Shown piece after piece: positions 25,594 through 34,580 of a stretch of 64,000 nucleotides of DNA (the first letter of the stretch is position 1; the number at the start of each line of letters is the position of its first letter). Under the pieces are notes generated by a model. The model was not told the DNA's origin and did not search any database. It worked only from the letters and a program-made list of their open reading frames with translations. The stretch comes from Bog-532 sp963742875 (GTDB taxonomy: Bacteria > Actinomycetota > Actinomycetes > Streptosporangiales > Streptosporangiaceae): contig CAVUNO010000017.1 in the NCBI GenBank assembly GCA_963742875.1, positions 1,178,001-1,242,000 of the forward strand. The letters are read 5' to 3'. The translations under genes were made by a program, and so were the position numbers.

Positions 25594-26058
25594 TCAGCTG
25601 CCGGGCTGGTTGTCGCTGTGATCGCGGGCCGGCGGCATGGGCTCGAAGGCCAGCGCGCACGAGTTGATGCAGTAGCGCTTGCCTGTCGGAGCCGGCCCGT
25701 CGCGGAAGACATGGCCCAGATGGCCGCCGCAGCGGCGGCAGACCACCTCCGTGCGGCGCAGGAACAGGCCGTAGTCCGGTCGCAGCTCGACAGCCTGTGC
25801 GACGGCCGGCTCGTAGAAGCTCGGCCAGCCCGTGCCGGATTCGAACTTGGCGTCCGAGGTGAACAGCTCGTTCCCGCAGCCGGCGCAGCAGTAGGAGCCG
25901 TTGTCCTTGGCATGGACGTATTTGCCGGTGAAGGCGGGCTCCGTATGGCCGCGGCGCAGCACGTTGTATTGCTGGCGAGTCAGTTCCTGCTGCCACTGCT
26001 CGTCCGGCTTTTGGATCTCGGTCGCTGCGGTGGCCTGAGTGGCCTTTCTGCGGCGCAT
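25594..26058 (-). CDS. msrB: peptide-methionine (R)-S-oxide reductase MsrB
   Basis: 154 residues from ATG 26058, preceded by GGGGAGAG. Reduces methionine-R-sulfoxide in proteins. Two zinc CxxC pairs are present (CAGC and CRRC), as well as the GTGWPSF substrate loop and GHVFRDGP. The catalytic Cys is in GKRYCINSCALAF, which also has a second Cys three residues on. Full length, single gene. Confidence 0.9.
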   Translation of the reverse strand: MRRRKATQATAATEIQKPDEQWQQELTRQQYNVLRRGHTEPAFTGKYVHAKDNGSYCCAGCGNELFTSDAKFESGTGWPSFYEPAVAQAVELRPDYGLFLRRTEVVCRRCGGHLGHVFRDGPAPTGKRYCINSCALAFEPMPPARDHSDNQPGS

Positions 26059-26190
26059 CGGTACTCTCCCCTGGCTGCGGCTTTCCAAGTGCTGGACCCG
26101 TCACCGGCCGAATCGGCTGTCGCATTGCCCCGGCCCGTCGCGCCCGCCGGGCGCGGGCAGGAAGCACCTGGCGCGAGCGTAGTCCCGGTC

Positions 26191-26224
26191 ACCACGGGAC
26201 CGCCCATCAGGCCGGTCCCGTGGT
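26191..26224 (-). terminator. strong hairpin, likely terminator of the zinc-ribbon gene
   Basis: ACCACGGGACCG (26191-26202) and CGGTCCCGTGGT (26213-26224) pair perfectly over 12 bp with a 10-base loop. It lies downstream of the minus-strand gene at 26508-27170 and upstream of msrB. Confidence 0.6.
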
Positions 26225-26507
26225 GAATCCCGGGAACCACCCCGGGTAGAACAAGCCGACTGCGCCTAGTCATTCCGGACGGGTTGGCGGTCAGGAGCCG
26301 GCCGGGTTGTCTCATTGACAACTGCTGCGTAGCGTTGATATGAATCGCAGCAGATCTCACACCCGGTCGTCCCGCGTCTCCGCAGCTGAGCCAGCTCACT
26401 GCCGATTCCGCTGCAGGCGCGCTAACCCATCGAGCGGTACGGGGACATTCATGTGACGATCGGCCAGCTCGAAAATCGACCTCGGACTCCGCCCGACATC
26501 AGCTGCT

Positions 26508-27170
26508 CTACCAGTTGGCCAAAAGGCTGGTATCCGTAGCTGAGACCGCAGGCGAGGCGGCCAGATCCAGGAACGCCGCCGCCCGCCCGAAGACCTCTCC
26601 CACGGTCCGGCCGGCCAGCCAGGCCGTATACGCCCGGTACCGTGTCATCTCCCACGGCCGCACCCTGGCGGGAAGCGGCCCGAGCGCCAGTTCCGGCACC
26701 CGCTTCCACATCCAGGCCGCCACCACGCCATCGTCAGCGCCGGGACACGCCGGCGGCCCGATGAAATCAACTCGCGCGGCCTGGTCACTCATCATGTTCC
26801 TGACAAACCGCAGTCCGGCCAGCGTCCCCTCGATCACCGGCCGCTGCACCGCGACGCGGGCCGCGAGCACGCCGTCGTACAGGTCCGTGTACTGACGGAC
26901 CAGGCGCGCGTCAATGATCGTGACCCACCACACCGCCTCGGTCACCGCCGTCAACGCCGCAGCCTGATCAGCCGACTGGCACATGGAAAGCTGCTCCGTC
27001 ACGTCACGCATCCCGGCGATGGACCACGCGAGCGCCCGGTCCTCAGCCACCGAATCCCGCAAATGATCGCGATTCCAGGCCACCCGGCACCCCGGAGAGC
27101 AAAACCGGGCATGCTCGCGGCGCGGCGCGAACATCACGCCACACTGCCCGCAACGCCGGCTACCAGCCAC
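26508..27170 (-). CDS. zinc-ribbon protein of unknown function
   Basis: 220 residues. A zinc ribbon with two CxxC-type pairs, CGQCGVMFAPRREHARFCSPGC, occupies residues 7-28, the arrangement seen in small nucleic-acid-binding ribbons. The rest is alpha-helical (ALAWSIAGMRDVTEQL; WWVTIIDARLVRQYTDLYDG; WEMTRYRAYTAWLAG). I do not recognise a family name. GTG start at 27170. It stands alone, with a strong terminator hairpin downstream. Confidence 0.55.
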   Translation of the reverse strand: MAGSRRCGQCGVMFAPRREHARFCSPGCRVAWNRDHLRDSVAEDRALAWSIAGMRDVTEQLSMCQSADQAAALTAVTEAVWWVTIIDARLVRQYTDLYDGVLAARVAVQRPVIEGTLAGLRFVRNMMSDQAARVDFIGPPACPGADDGVVAAWMWKRVPELALGPLPARVRPWEMTRYRAYTAWLAGRTVGEVFGRAAAFLDLAASPAVSATDTSLLANW

Positions 27171-27339
27171 CGATACATGCTACGCGCCGCGGCATCCGCC
27201 CCGAGGGCAGCCACGGCGGGCACACCGCTGGACACGGCGGCCGTCGGTGACCCGGCACCGCAAAGGCTGGGGTGAGCGAGGGCCGCTCGGTTACGCTCAG
27301 CTATCCGCAGTCGCGTTCGGTGAGCACCGGTCTGGGCGC

Positions 27340-27726
27340 TCAGCCGGCGGGCGGCCGGCGGATTCTCGCGGCGAAGAGGTCGCGGAGGCTCACCACGCCG
27401 CAGACCGTCCGGCCGTCCACCACCGGGAGATGGCGGAATCCGTTCAGGAGCATGATCTGGGCCGCAGCTTCCGTGGAGGTGTCCGGGCTGGCCGATTCAG
27501 GGTCGGGAGTCATCCAGTCCGACACCGTGGAAGCGGTGAGATCCTCCCCGGACGCGGCGGCCCGCAGGACGTCGCGCTCGGTGAGGATTCCGGCGAGGAA
27601 CCGTCCCTGCATGACGATGACCGAGCCCGCGCTGGCCTCCACCATGGCCGCGGCGGCCGCGGCCACGGCCGTATCCGGCGCGGTACTGGCCACGCGTCTA
27701 TGCATCAGATCGCGCAGCACGGTCAC
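27340..27726 (-). CDS. CBS-domain protein (tandem CBS pair)
   Basis: 128 residues made of two CBS motifs only: TVLRDLMHRRVASTAPD and AGILTERDVLRAAASG, then TVSDWMTPDPESASPD and GFRHLPVVDGRTVCGVVSL with RDLFAARI. Such stand-alone pairs bind adenine nucleotides and act as energy or redox sensors. A small helical protein gene lies 27 bases upstream on the same strand. Confidence 0.85.
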   Translation of the reverse strand: MTVLRDLMHRRVASTAPDTAVAAAAAAMVEASAGSVIVMQGRFLAGILTERDVLRAAASGEDLTASTVSDWMTPDPESASPDTSTEAAAQIMLLNGFRHLPVVDGRTVCGVVSLRDLFAARIRRPPAG

Positions 27727-27753
27727 GGCCGTCGACCCGGATAGCGCAGGCTC

Positions 27754-27996
27754 TCAGTCACTGCCCCCCACCTCGTCCAGCTCGGTGTCGAGATAGGGGC
27801 TGCCGGGGCCCGCCAGTTCCTCGGAGAGCATCCGCCACAGCGAGCCGGCCCAGGCCGACAGGCCGGGCCACTTCTTCCAGAAGATCTGCAGGGTCGTCTC
27901 GTCGAACTCGGCGTGGGCACGCTCGGGGGTCATGGCATCCCTGACCTCCTCGAGACTGTGAATCAGATCGAGGAACTGGCCCGCCGCATCGTCCAT
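27754..27996 (-). CDS. small helical protein next to the CBS gene
   Basis: 80 residues from ATG 27996 (AGAGGGTGAT upstream). MDDAAGQFLDLIHSLEEVRD and a Trp-rich middle (IFWKKWPGLSAWAGSLWRML) suggest a soluble helical protein. It precedes the CBS gene by 27 bases, so the two are probably co-transcribed. No function known. Confidence 0.55.
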   Translation of the reverse strand: MDDAAGQFLDLIHSLEEVRDAMTPERAHAEFDETTLQIFWKKWPGLSAWAGSLWRMLSEELAGPGSPYLDTELDEVGGSD

Positions 27997-28111
27997 GCAA
28001 TCACCCTCTGCGCGAGTGTAAGCCCGCGGCCACGGCGAACGCGAGAGGCCGGGACCGGCCAATCACCGGACCTCGGACCATCCTGAGCCCCGGCGACGGG
28101 AGCGTCCTGCT

Positions 28112-28136
28112 GGCCCCTTGGTTGCCCCAGGGGGCC
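28112..28136 (-). terminator. terminator-like hairpin after the aldolase gene
   Basis: GGCCCC (28112-28117) and GGGGCC (28131-28136), with further partial pairing inside, lie about 80 bp downstream of the minus-strand HpcH/HpaI gene. No T tract. Confidence 0.35.
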
Positions 28137-28213
28137 GGGTACGCGGCCGAGGTACGCGGCCGCGGCTCGCTGGGCGAGCTTCGCGGCCTGGCGCCGGACA
28201 ACGAAGAGCCCGG

Positions 28214-28951
28214 CTATTTGCGGACGGCTTCGAGCTCGGCCGCCGTCCCGCGGGAAATGGCCACACCGTCCGAGGCGACCGTGATCAGGCTGCACCCGCC
28301 GTCACGGTAAAGCCGTGCGGTCGCGCCGTCCGTGGCGTGCACGCCCACCGGCTTGCCGGCGGCGGCGCAGGCAGTCCAAATACGTTCCAGGGCCGGCCTC
28401 AGCACGGGGTCTTTCGGGTCGAGCGGGCAGCCGAGCGAGTAGGACAGATCCCGCGGGCCGACGTAAATCCCGTCCACCCCGTGCTGGGCCAGCGTGGTCT
28501 CCAGATCCGCGACGGCCTCCGCCGACTCGGCCATCACGATGCAGAACGGCTCGCCAGCCGCCAGGACGCCTCCGGCGGACCGGTACCCGGCCGGCGGGTA
28601 GCGGCAGGCGCCCGCCACCTCGCGCGCCTGGGCCGCCGAGTTGACGTTCGGCACGATGACACCTTCGCAGCCAAGGTCGAGCGCCCGCCCGATATCGGCT
28701 GGGTGAGCGTGCCGGACCCGGCCGATGGGAGTGGCGCCGGCGAGCCGGATCGCCGTGGTCAGCCCGGGCAGGTCGTGTTCGGTCGCTCCGCCATGCTGCA
28801 GATCGACCACCACGTAATCCAGCCCCGCCGCGGCCAGCAGGCGCACGCTCAGCGGCGAGGGGACCGCCGCCCAGGCACCATAGAGGGTTTCGCGGGCGAT
28901 GAGGCGGGAGCGGAAATCGGTACTGGTTGGGAAACCGGAGGCGGGTGACAT
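28214..28951 (-). CDS. HpcH/HpaI-family aldolase
   Basis: 245 residues. Retro-aldol cleavage of 2-keto-3-deoxy acids or related hydroxy-keto acids is expected. ETLYGAWAAVPSPLSVRLLA, DYVVVDLQHGG (catalytic His region), CEGVIVPNVNSAAQA, CIVMAESAEAVADLE (metal-binding Glu) and DGIYVGPRDLSYSLG (metal-binding Asp) are all conserved. Complete length. The substrate cannot be told from context because the neighbours are unrelated. Confidence 0.85.
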   Translation of the reverse strand: MSPASGFPTSTDFRSRLIARETLYGAWAAVPSPLSVRLLAAAGLDYVVVDLQHGGATEHDLPGLTTAIRLAGATPIGRVRHAHPADIGRALDLGCEGVIVPNVNSAAQAREVAGACRYPPAGYRSAGGVLAAGEPFCIVMAESAEAVADLETTLAQHGVDGIYVGPRDLSYSLGCPLDPKDPVLRPALERIWTACAAAGKPVGVHATDGATARLYRDGGCSLITVASDGVAISRGTAAELEAVRK

Positions 28952-29155
28952 AAGGCCAGCGAATCACACGCCAGGCGATTGATTGCCGAACGTCCGGCAA
29001 CTCTCGCGTCGGGTGACGTTGGACCCTGCTTTCCGGGTCATTTGGACCTGATTTCCCGGTCATCCTGCTCTGAGCACCAGGATGCACGCTTCGTAGGGTA
29101 AATCTGACAGAGAGCGAAATATGGCTTTTCTGTGCACTGGGGGGAAGGCAAGATA

Positions 29156-29875
29156 ATGAAACTCAACAGGCTCATTGCGATCCCGGCCATCGCACTCACC
29201 GCCGGGCTCGGGGTCGCCGCGTGCGGCTCCGTCAAGGCTCCCGCTCTCGGCTTGAACCATACGCTGACCACGTCGGCTCCGGTTGCCACCAAGACCACTC
29301 ACTCGGCTAATCTCAAGCCGGTTGCAACAACTCCTGCTGCCGCACCAGCACCGATCCCAGGTGCTGCTCTGCCGACAGTCTCAACAAACAGCGCGATCGA
29401 TGGGGCGCAGGCCGTAGAGCCATCCATGATCGATCTGTCGGCCGATGGCAATGGTGACCTGAACGGGCTTACCTGGTCGTCGTGGACGGCATACAGCGCT
29501 GCAGGCTCTGGCTCCTTCAACGTGAACAACTGCCAGCCCAACTGTGCACAGGGCACCACGGTAGACGTCCGTGTTTCGGTAGCCCTATCTGCTCCAACGA
29601 GCGGCAGCAGTCCCTACTTCACCGCGATGACGCTGACAGACAGCTCAGGCAACACAAACACCTACGCCGCCGGCTCTAACGGCTCGCTGAGTGTTGTCTC
29701 TGATGCCTTGTACATCGCTGACGAGCCACCGGCCGCATTGCAGCCCGCACCGGCTCGGCTGACCAACTGCGGGGGAGGCGGGTACGCGGGGGGGCTAGAT
29801 CACCGGCGGCAGCCCGGCCCTACTTTTCGGGGGTCTGGCCGATGCGCCGGATCAGATCGCGCATCCCGGGACTGA
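29156..29875 (+). CDS. putative lipoprotein, Thr/Ser/Pro-rich
   Basis: From ATG 29156 (GGGGAAGG upstream) KLNRLIAIPAIALTAGLG and the lipobox GVAAC define a type II signal peptide. A low-complexity stretch with many Thr, Pro and Ala follows, then a beta-rich region with a Cys pair (NNCQPNCAQGT). After LYIADEP the sequence becomes irregular and Arg/Gly-rich until the stop at 29875, so the native C-terminus may be lost. No family recognised. Confidence 0.55.
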   Translation: MKLNRLIAIPAIALTAGLGVAACGSVKAPALGLNHTLTTSAPVATKTTHSANLKPVATTPAAAPAPIPGAALPTVSTNSAIDGAQAVEPSMIDLSADGNGDLNGLTWSSWTAYSAAGSGSFNVNNCQPNCAQGTTVDVRVSVALSAPTSGSSPYFTAMTLTDSSGNTNTYAAGSNGSLSVVSDALYIADEPPAALQPAPARLTNCGGGGYAGGLDHRRQPGPTFRGSGRCAGSDRASRD

Positions 29876-29898
29876 GCAGCTGCCGTCGGCGGTTCGGC

Positions 29899-30783
29899 TC
29901 AGGAGAGCACACGCCGCCGGAAGTTGCGCAGGCCCAGCGCGATGAAGCCGGCGCCGAAGGCGAACACCACGGGATATACCACGTAGAGGTGCATATGCGG
30001 CGCCATCGTGAAGGCGGCGCGCATGCCCTCGTTCACGTAGATGAGGGGGTTGATGAGCACCAGGGTCTGCAGCCAAGGCCACCCGCCCAGGGTCACCGGC
30101 GCCAGCTTGGTCCACGAGTAGTAGGTGCCGCCCAGGAAGGTGATCGGCAGGATGATGAAGCCGAACATCAGCCCGATGTTCCGGGGCTCGAAACTGGTAC
30201 CCAGGACCAGCCCGAGGCCGGCCATCGCGACCGACGCCAGCGGAACGAACGTCACGATGATCCACCAGTGCAGGGACAGGTGGGCCTGCACGCCCGGCGC
30301 GTGCACGACGGAGGCGATCGGCAGCACGATGATGGCCGACAGAACGCCCTGAGCCGCGCCGGAGAGAACCTTGGCCATGGCCACCAGCCAGATGGGGCAG
30401 GGCGCCTGGACCCGGTCCTCGATCTCCCGGGTGAAGCCGAACTCCTGGGCCATGGCCAGGGCGATCGACTGCACGCCCTGGAACATGACCGAGATCCCCA
30501 CCACCCCGGGTACGAGAATGGTCGCGAACGCGGACTCAGCTACGGTGCCATGCCCGCCGCCGACGCCCTGGCCGATCTTGGGGAAGACGAACAGGAAGAC
30601 GAAGCAGAGCAGGAAGGGCTGGATGAGCGTGCGGATCACGAACTCGCAGAAATGCTTGCGCAGGACGACGACATCGCGCAGCATGAGCGCACCCAGCGCG
30701 GTCCAGCTCGCCGCGGCCACCGAGCGGGTGGGGCCCCCGCCGATCCGCCGGGGCGGCGCTTCGCGGATAGCAGGCGCAGCCAT
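29899..30783 (-). CDS. ABC-2 type exporter permease
   Basis: 294 residues with six membrane segments (LIQPFLLCFVFLFVFPKI; FATILVPGVVGISVMFQG; VLSAIIVLPIASVV; WWIIVTFVPLASVAMAG; LMFGFIILPITFLGGTYYSW; VVYPVVFAFGAGFIALGL). The AQEFGFTREIEDRVQAP loop between segments 2 and 3 is typical of the ABC-2/DrrB family. It overlaps the upstream ATPase frame by 148 bases. Likely exports a lipid or drug; the TetR gene at 32110-32751 is the probable regulator. Confidence 0.85.
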   Translation of the reverse strand: MAAPAIREAPPRRIGGGPTRSVAAASWTALGALMLRDVVVLRKHFCEFVIRTLIQPFLLCFVFLFVFPKIGQGVGGGHGTVAESAFATILVPGVVGISVMFQGVQSIALAMAQEFGFTREIEDRVQAPCPIWLVAMAKVLSGAAQGVLSAIIVLPIASVVHAPGVQAHLSLHWWIIVTFVPLASVAMAGLGLVLGTSFEPRNIGLMFGFIILPITFLGGTYYSWTKLAPVTLGGWPWLQTLVLINPLIYVNEGMRAAFTMAPHMHLYVVYPVVFAFGAGFIALGLRNFRRRVLS

Positions 30784-31781
30784 AAGTCCCGTAGCTCCCG
30801 CCCCGTCAGGTTGATGAACACGGTCTCCAGGCTGGGCTCGGAGACCGACACATCGTTCAGTTCGAAACCGCCCCGCTCGGCCGACAGGACGATCCGCGGG
30901 ATCAGCCGGTCACCGCCCTGCATGTGCAGCTGAACTCCACCGTCCACGAGGCGGGCGCGGGTGACGCCCGCGACGTCGCGGCTGAACAGCTCGGCCAGCT
31001 TCGGGGCGTCACCGCCGGTCCTCACGGTGACCACCGTATCGGCGCCCACGCCCTGCTTGAGCGCGGCCGGGGTGTCCAGCGCCAGGATGCGGCCCTGGTC
31101 CATGATGGCGACCCGCTCGCAGAGCTGGTCGGCCTCTTCCATGTAGTGCGTCGTCAGCAGGATGGTCTGGCCCTGACCGTGCAGCTCGCGCAGCAGGTCC
31201 CAGAGCGCGAGACGGCTCTGCGGGTCGAGCCCGGCCGTCGGCTCATCGAGGAAGAGCACGGACGGGCGGTGAAAGATGGCCCGCGCCACCATGAGCCGCT
31301 GTGCCATCCCCCCGGACAGGGCGTACACCGACGCCTTGGCCCATTTGGACAGCTGGAACTGATCGAGCAGCTCATCGGCGGTCCGGCGGGATACCTTCGC
31401 CCCCATGCCGAACAGCCGGCCGTGGAAGTACAGGTTCTCCCAGACGGTGAGCTGGCGGTCGAGGGTGTTCTGCTGGGAGACGATCCCGCTCAGCTGCTTG
31501 GCCAGCGCCGGGTGCGCCGCGACGTCCACCCCGGCGAGGAACGCCCGTCCGGAGGTCGGTACCACGCGCGTGGTCAGCATCCCCGCGGTGGTGGTCTTCC
31601 CCGCCCCGTTCGGTCCCAGCAAGCCGAAGATCTCGCCGGCCCGGACGTCAAGATTCAGCCGGTCAACCGCCGTGAAGTCGGTACCCGCGTAGACCTTGGT
31701 GAGGTCCTCGGTATGGATGATCCCGCCGGGTGCGGCGTGGCGCTGATCAGTAGCGCTCGCTGGCGCTTGGGCCATGCTCAT
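30636..31781 (-). CDS. ABC exporter ATP-binding protein
   Basis: 381 residues. Walker A GPNGAGKTTTAGML, Q-loop IVSQQNTLD, signature ALSGGMAQRL, Walker B VLFLDEPTAGLDPQ and H-loop LLTTHYMEEAD are intact. The family normally ends at about EPSLETVFINLTGRELRD, which here is residue 330. The frame continues another 50 Arg/Ser-rich residues across the start of the permease gene, so the natural stop may have been lost. The permease ATG lies two codons after GRELRD. Confidence 0.85.
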   Translation of the reverse strand: MSMAQAPASATDQRHAAPGGIIHTEDLTKVYAGTDFTAVDRLNLDVRAGEIFGLLGPNGAGKTTTAGMLTTRVVPTSGRAFLAGVDVAAHPALAKQLSGIVSQQNTLDRQLTVWENLYFHGRLFGMGAKVSRRTADELLDQFQLSKWAKASVYALSGGMAQRLMVARAIFHRPSVLFLDEPTAGLDPQSRLALWDLLRELHGQGQTILLTTHYMEEADQLCERVAIMDQGRILALDTPAALKQGVGADTVVTVRTGGDAPKLAELFSRDVAGVTRARLVDGGVQLHMQGGDRLIPRIVLSAERGGFELNDVSVSEPSLETVFINLTGRELRDLWLRLLSAKRRPGGSAGAPPARWPRRAGPRWVRSCCAMSSSCASISASS

Positions 31782-31850
31782 TGGGACACATCGTAGCCGG
31801 GTGCCACCCCGGCTCGCGGAAGGGTCCTGTTCAGGGCGCCCGAGCCGCGA

Positions 31851-32107
31851 ATGGCTGCCGGACCTGGACGTGCCGCCACCGGTCGCGAGCGTGCAGGGGG
31901 TCGATCTCCACCCGATCGACGTGCAAGATCCGGCCGAACGGGCATGGCTGGAGGCATTCGTGCGGCCGGAGAATCACGCCCAGCGGGCCTTGCTGCGCAG
32001 CGCCCTGGCTGCTGCGCGCCCCGGACGGCCGGAGGGAGAACCTGGCCGTGGTCGACGGTCACCTGCGCTGGCTCGAGACGCTGCGCGGGCCCCTGACCGG
32101 CGGTTAA
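31851..32107 (+). pseudogene. remnant of a DUF2332-like gene
   Basis: One frame reads GVDLHPIDVQDPAERAWLEA and FVRPENHAQRALLRSALAAA, resembling the middle of DUF2332 proteins. A frame change near 32010 leads to ENLAVVDGHLRWLETLRGP and a stop at 32107. Start, N-terminal half and C-terminus are missing. It separates the TetR gene from the exporter genes. Confidence 0.45.
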
Positions 32108-32109
32108 CG

Positions 32110-32751
32110 TCAGGGCCCGGCCGGGCCGGTCAGTTCCGCTTCGAGGTCGGCGCGGGTCAGCCCGGTTCCCGGGAGGTCACGCGCCGAGGCCGGGGCCAGG
32201 CCGGCGAGATAGATCCGGGCCGCCCGCCGCGCGGTCTGCTCCCAATCCGGGACGTACGGCAGGGGCTGCGCGAGCAGCGCGCCCATGATGATGATGTCGC
32301 CGCTGGTGATCTGCGGTCCCACGGTCCCCTCGGCGCGGCCCTTGGCCAGCACGCGCTCGATCGCCTGGCTGATCGCGCCGCGCAGCGCGACGGTGTCCGG
32401 GTCCAGGATCACCGGGCCGCCGTGCAGGGGGAGGATCAGCTCGTCACGCCGGCGGATGACCTCCTCCAGGAACGCCCGCAGGGACGTGAGCGCGGGGCCG
32501 GGGCTTTCTGCGGCCTGGCGCGCGGCGGACAGCACGAGCTCGTACGACTGCGTGGCCAGCGCCGAGAGCAGGGCCTCCCGCGTGGGGTAATGCCGGTAGA
32601 GAGTGCCCACGCCGACGCCCGCCTGGGCAGCTACCGTGGCCATCGGGACCTTCTCGCCGTCGTGCTTGACGGCAACGGTCGCGGCCGCCAGCAGGCGGTC
32701 GCGGTTGGCCGCGGCGTCGCTGCGCAGCGCCCGGTGGCGCGTGCTGCTCAT
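32110..32751 (-). CDS. TetR-family regulator
   Basis: 213 residues. RSDAAANRDRLLAAATVAV, VPMATVAAQAGVGVGTLYRH and YPTREALLSAL form a standard TetR helix-turn-helix. The C-terminal domain (LTSLRAFLEEVIRRRDELILP) is of the SCO1568-like group with a small ligand pocket. It lies upstream of, and on the same strand as, the ABC exporter genes, separated only by the DUF2332 remnant, so it probably represses them. Confidence 0.85.
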   Translation of the reverse strand: MSSTRHRALRSDAAANRDRLLAAATVAVKHDGEKVPMATVAAQAGVGVGTLYRHYPTREALLSALATQSYELVLSAARQAAESPGPALTSLRAFLEEVIRRRDELILPLHGGPVILDPDTVALRGAISQAIERVLAKGRAEGTVGPQITSGDIIIMGALLAQPLPYVPDWEQTARRAARIYLAGLAPASARDLPGTGLTRADLEAELTGPAGP

Positions 32752-33042
32752 AGCGGCCAGACCCCGGGCATCATCCTATGTTAGGGGCGTCCCGGAGCTT
32801 ACGGATCTGCATGCTGTGCGGCGAGCCCAGACGCCTCGCCCCCGTTTGTCATGTGCCATCGGCCATGTTCGACCACGACACGCTGCGTATCTTCACCCGC
32901 ATATGGCCGCACGCAGCTACGGAAGAGTAAAGTCTGCCGCCGTGGCAAATGCCAAAGGCGATGTCACCTCTGTACACATTCCCCTCGGGCCCTCCCGCCC
33001 GTAGCGGCAGAGGGTGCGCGGAAGCCTTGTCAAGGAGAACTG

Positions 33043-33258
33043 ATGTCATCCTCTACGCCGCCATCCTCGGGCGGTCTGGCCTGGCGCGTCGCACGGGGCT
33101 GCGACGCCAACAGCTGTGTCCGCATCGCAGCTCACGACGAAATGATTGTCATTGGGGACACCAAGCACCCGCATGGTCCGGTGCTTTCGTATGATCGTGC
33201 CGAATGGGCGGCGTTCGTCGAAGGAATTCGGCGGGGAGAATTCGACGACCTGCTTTAA
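33043..33258 (+). CDS. DUF397 protein
   Basis: 71 residues from ATG 33043 (AAGGAG upstream). GLAWRVARGCDANSCVRIA, a VIGDTKHPHGPVLSYDRAEW core and AAFVEGIRRGEFDDL match the short DUF397 proteins that pair with XRE/DUF5753 regulators and modulate them. Here the DUF397 gene precedes its XRE partner, the reverse of the common order. Confidence 0.9.
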   Translation: MSSSTPPSSGGLAWRVARGCDANSCVRIAAHDEMIVIGDTKHPHGPVLSYDRAEWAAFVEGIRRGEFDDLL

Positions 33259-33379
33259 GCGGCCGAAGATCCAGCCGACGGGGATCAGCGATTTGCTGGT
33301 CCCCGTTGTCATATACTGGGTTAGAAAGAAAGCTGGATGATGACGGCGGGACGGCGACGGAGGCGTAAAATTCTCATCC

Positions 33380-34312
33380 GTGGCACGTAACGGTGGCGAC
33401 AGCGAGCGGCAGTCCCCCGGCGCAGCTCACATGCGCACCACGAGAAGGCGGGCGGCATCAGCCGGCGGCAACCCGACGGTGCGCCAGCGCGAACTGGGAA
33501 TTCGGCTGCGCGAGCTTCGCAATGCGGTCAGCCTCACGGTCGAGCAGGTCGGGGAACAGCTCCTGTGCTCGGCAACCAAGATCAGCCGGATGGAAACAGG
33601 ATCTCGCCGAGCCAGCCAGCGAGACGTGCGGGATCTGTGCCGCATCTACGGGGTAAGCGACGAAGCCCAGGTCGACGAGCTGATGACGCTGGCCAGCCAG
33701 GCCCGCGAACCGGGCTGGTGGAACCAGTATGACGAACCCAAGCTTTCTCCATACCTCGGCCTGGAGCAGGAAGCCGCCGCGATTACGGTCTATTCCATGT
33801 CCTTCGTCCCGGCCCTGCTGCAGACCAGTGAGTACGCCCGGGCCACCATCCAGGGCATCGATCGGAGGATGGACGCTGCCGTCCTGGACCAGCGGGTTGA
33901 AGCGAGAATGCGGCGACAGGAACTGCTCGAACGGCCGGACCCTCCCCGCTACCGGTCGCTGCTTGACGAGGCTGTCCTGCGCCGGCAGGTGGGTGGCCCA
34001 GCAGTCATGCGGGCCCAGCTGGACAGGGTACTCGCGTATGCGACGGAGACAAAAGCGACCGTCCAGGTTATCCCATTCGACGCCAACCGATATCCCAGCA
34101 CCGACAGCAATGCTGTGCTGTTCGAATTTCGAGATGATTCACCACAGCGGCCGGTGGTGTACGTCGAAGGCCTGTTCACTAATCGGTATCTTGAACGCCC
34201 AGACGAAATCGCACGGTACCGTGAGGCAATGGAGTACCTGCGCGATGCCGCCCTGAGCCCGCGCGATTCGCTAAGCCTGATAACCAAAATCCGCGACAAT
34301 TACCAGTCGTAG
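33380..34312 (+). CDS. XRE-family regulator with DUF5753 (Scr1-like)
   Basis: 310 residues from GTG 33380; ATG 33431 is an alternative start. The HTH domain is RQRELGIRLRELRNAVSLT, VEQVGEQLLCSATKISRME with RASQRDVRDLCRIYGV. The DUF5753 domain begins at PYLGLEQEAAAITVYSM and includes FVPALLQTSEYARA and YRSLLDEAVLRRQVGG. These regulators control morphology, secondary metabolism or a neighbouring toxin-like system, and act with the DUF397 protein encoded just upstream. Confidence 0.9.
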   Translation: MARNGGDSERQSPGAAHMRTTRRRAASAGGNPTVRQRELGIRLRELRNAVSLTVEQVGEQLLCSATKISRMETGSRRASQRDVRDLCRIYGVSDEAQVDELMTLASQAREPGWWNQYDEPKLSPYLGLEQEAAAITVYSMSFVPALLQTSEYARATIQGIDRRMDAAVLDQRVEARMRRQELLERPDPPRYRSLLDEAVLRRQVGGPAVMRAQLDRVLAYATETKATVQVIPFDANRYPSTDSNAVLFEFRDDSPQRPVVYVEGLFTNRYLERPDEIARYREAMEYLRDAALSPRDSLSLITKIRDNYQS

Positions 34313-34378
34313 CGGCGCGGGCGTGGCATGGGCGACGGGCTCGACGCCCGCTCAGCGGCGGCCGGTCACGGGTGGGCG

Positions 34379-34552
34379 TTACTTGGCGGAGTCGCCGCCG
34401 AGCTTCTCGGGGTGGGCGCGGCGGTAGTGCTTGGTCAGGGCGGCACTCGCCTGGCCGGGACGGTAGGCCACCGTGCGCCGGCAGATTTGGCAACGGGTAA
34501 CCGGCAACTGCGTGACGGTTACGGGATATCGAGGAGAATCGGAGCTGCTCAT
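34379..34552 (-). CDS. small C2H2-type zinc-finger protein
   Basis: 57 residues from ATG 34552. TRCQICRRTVAYRPGQAS and LTKHYRRAHPEKL place Cys-x2-Cys and His-x4-His as in BED/C2H2 zinc fingers. Short single-finger proteins of this kind exist in actinomycetes; their function is unknown. An in-frame extension upstream belongs to the opposite-phase shadow of the aldo/keto reductase gene. The only ribosome-binding sequence is a weak GGACCGGG. Confidence 0.5.
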   Translation of the reverse strand: MSSSDSPRYPVTVTQLPVTRCQICRRTVAYRPGQASAALTKHYRRAHPEKLGGDSAK

Positions 34553-34580
34553 CCCGGTCCATTGTGCCAGAAAGAGCGGC

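Noticed and set aside
26470..26530. tRNA-like minus-strand sequence CAACTGGTAGAGCAGCTGA
   Set aside because: It resembles a D-arm, but no acceptor stem, anticodon arm or convincing T-arm can be built, and it overlaps the end of the zinc-ribbon gene.
28302..29087. 261-codon minus-strand frame overlapping the aldolase gene
   Set aside because: Out-of-phase shadow of the HpcH/HpaI gene; the aldolase frame carries all conserved motifs.
29812..29880. Minus-strand coding-like scrap LLSPGMRDLIRRIGQTPEK after the permease gene
   Set aside because: Too short to assign; no continuation in any frame, so it was not listed as a pseudogene.
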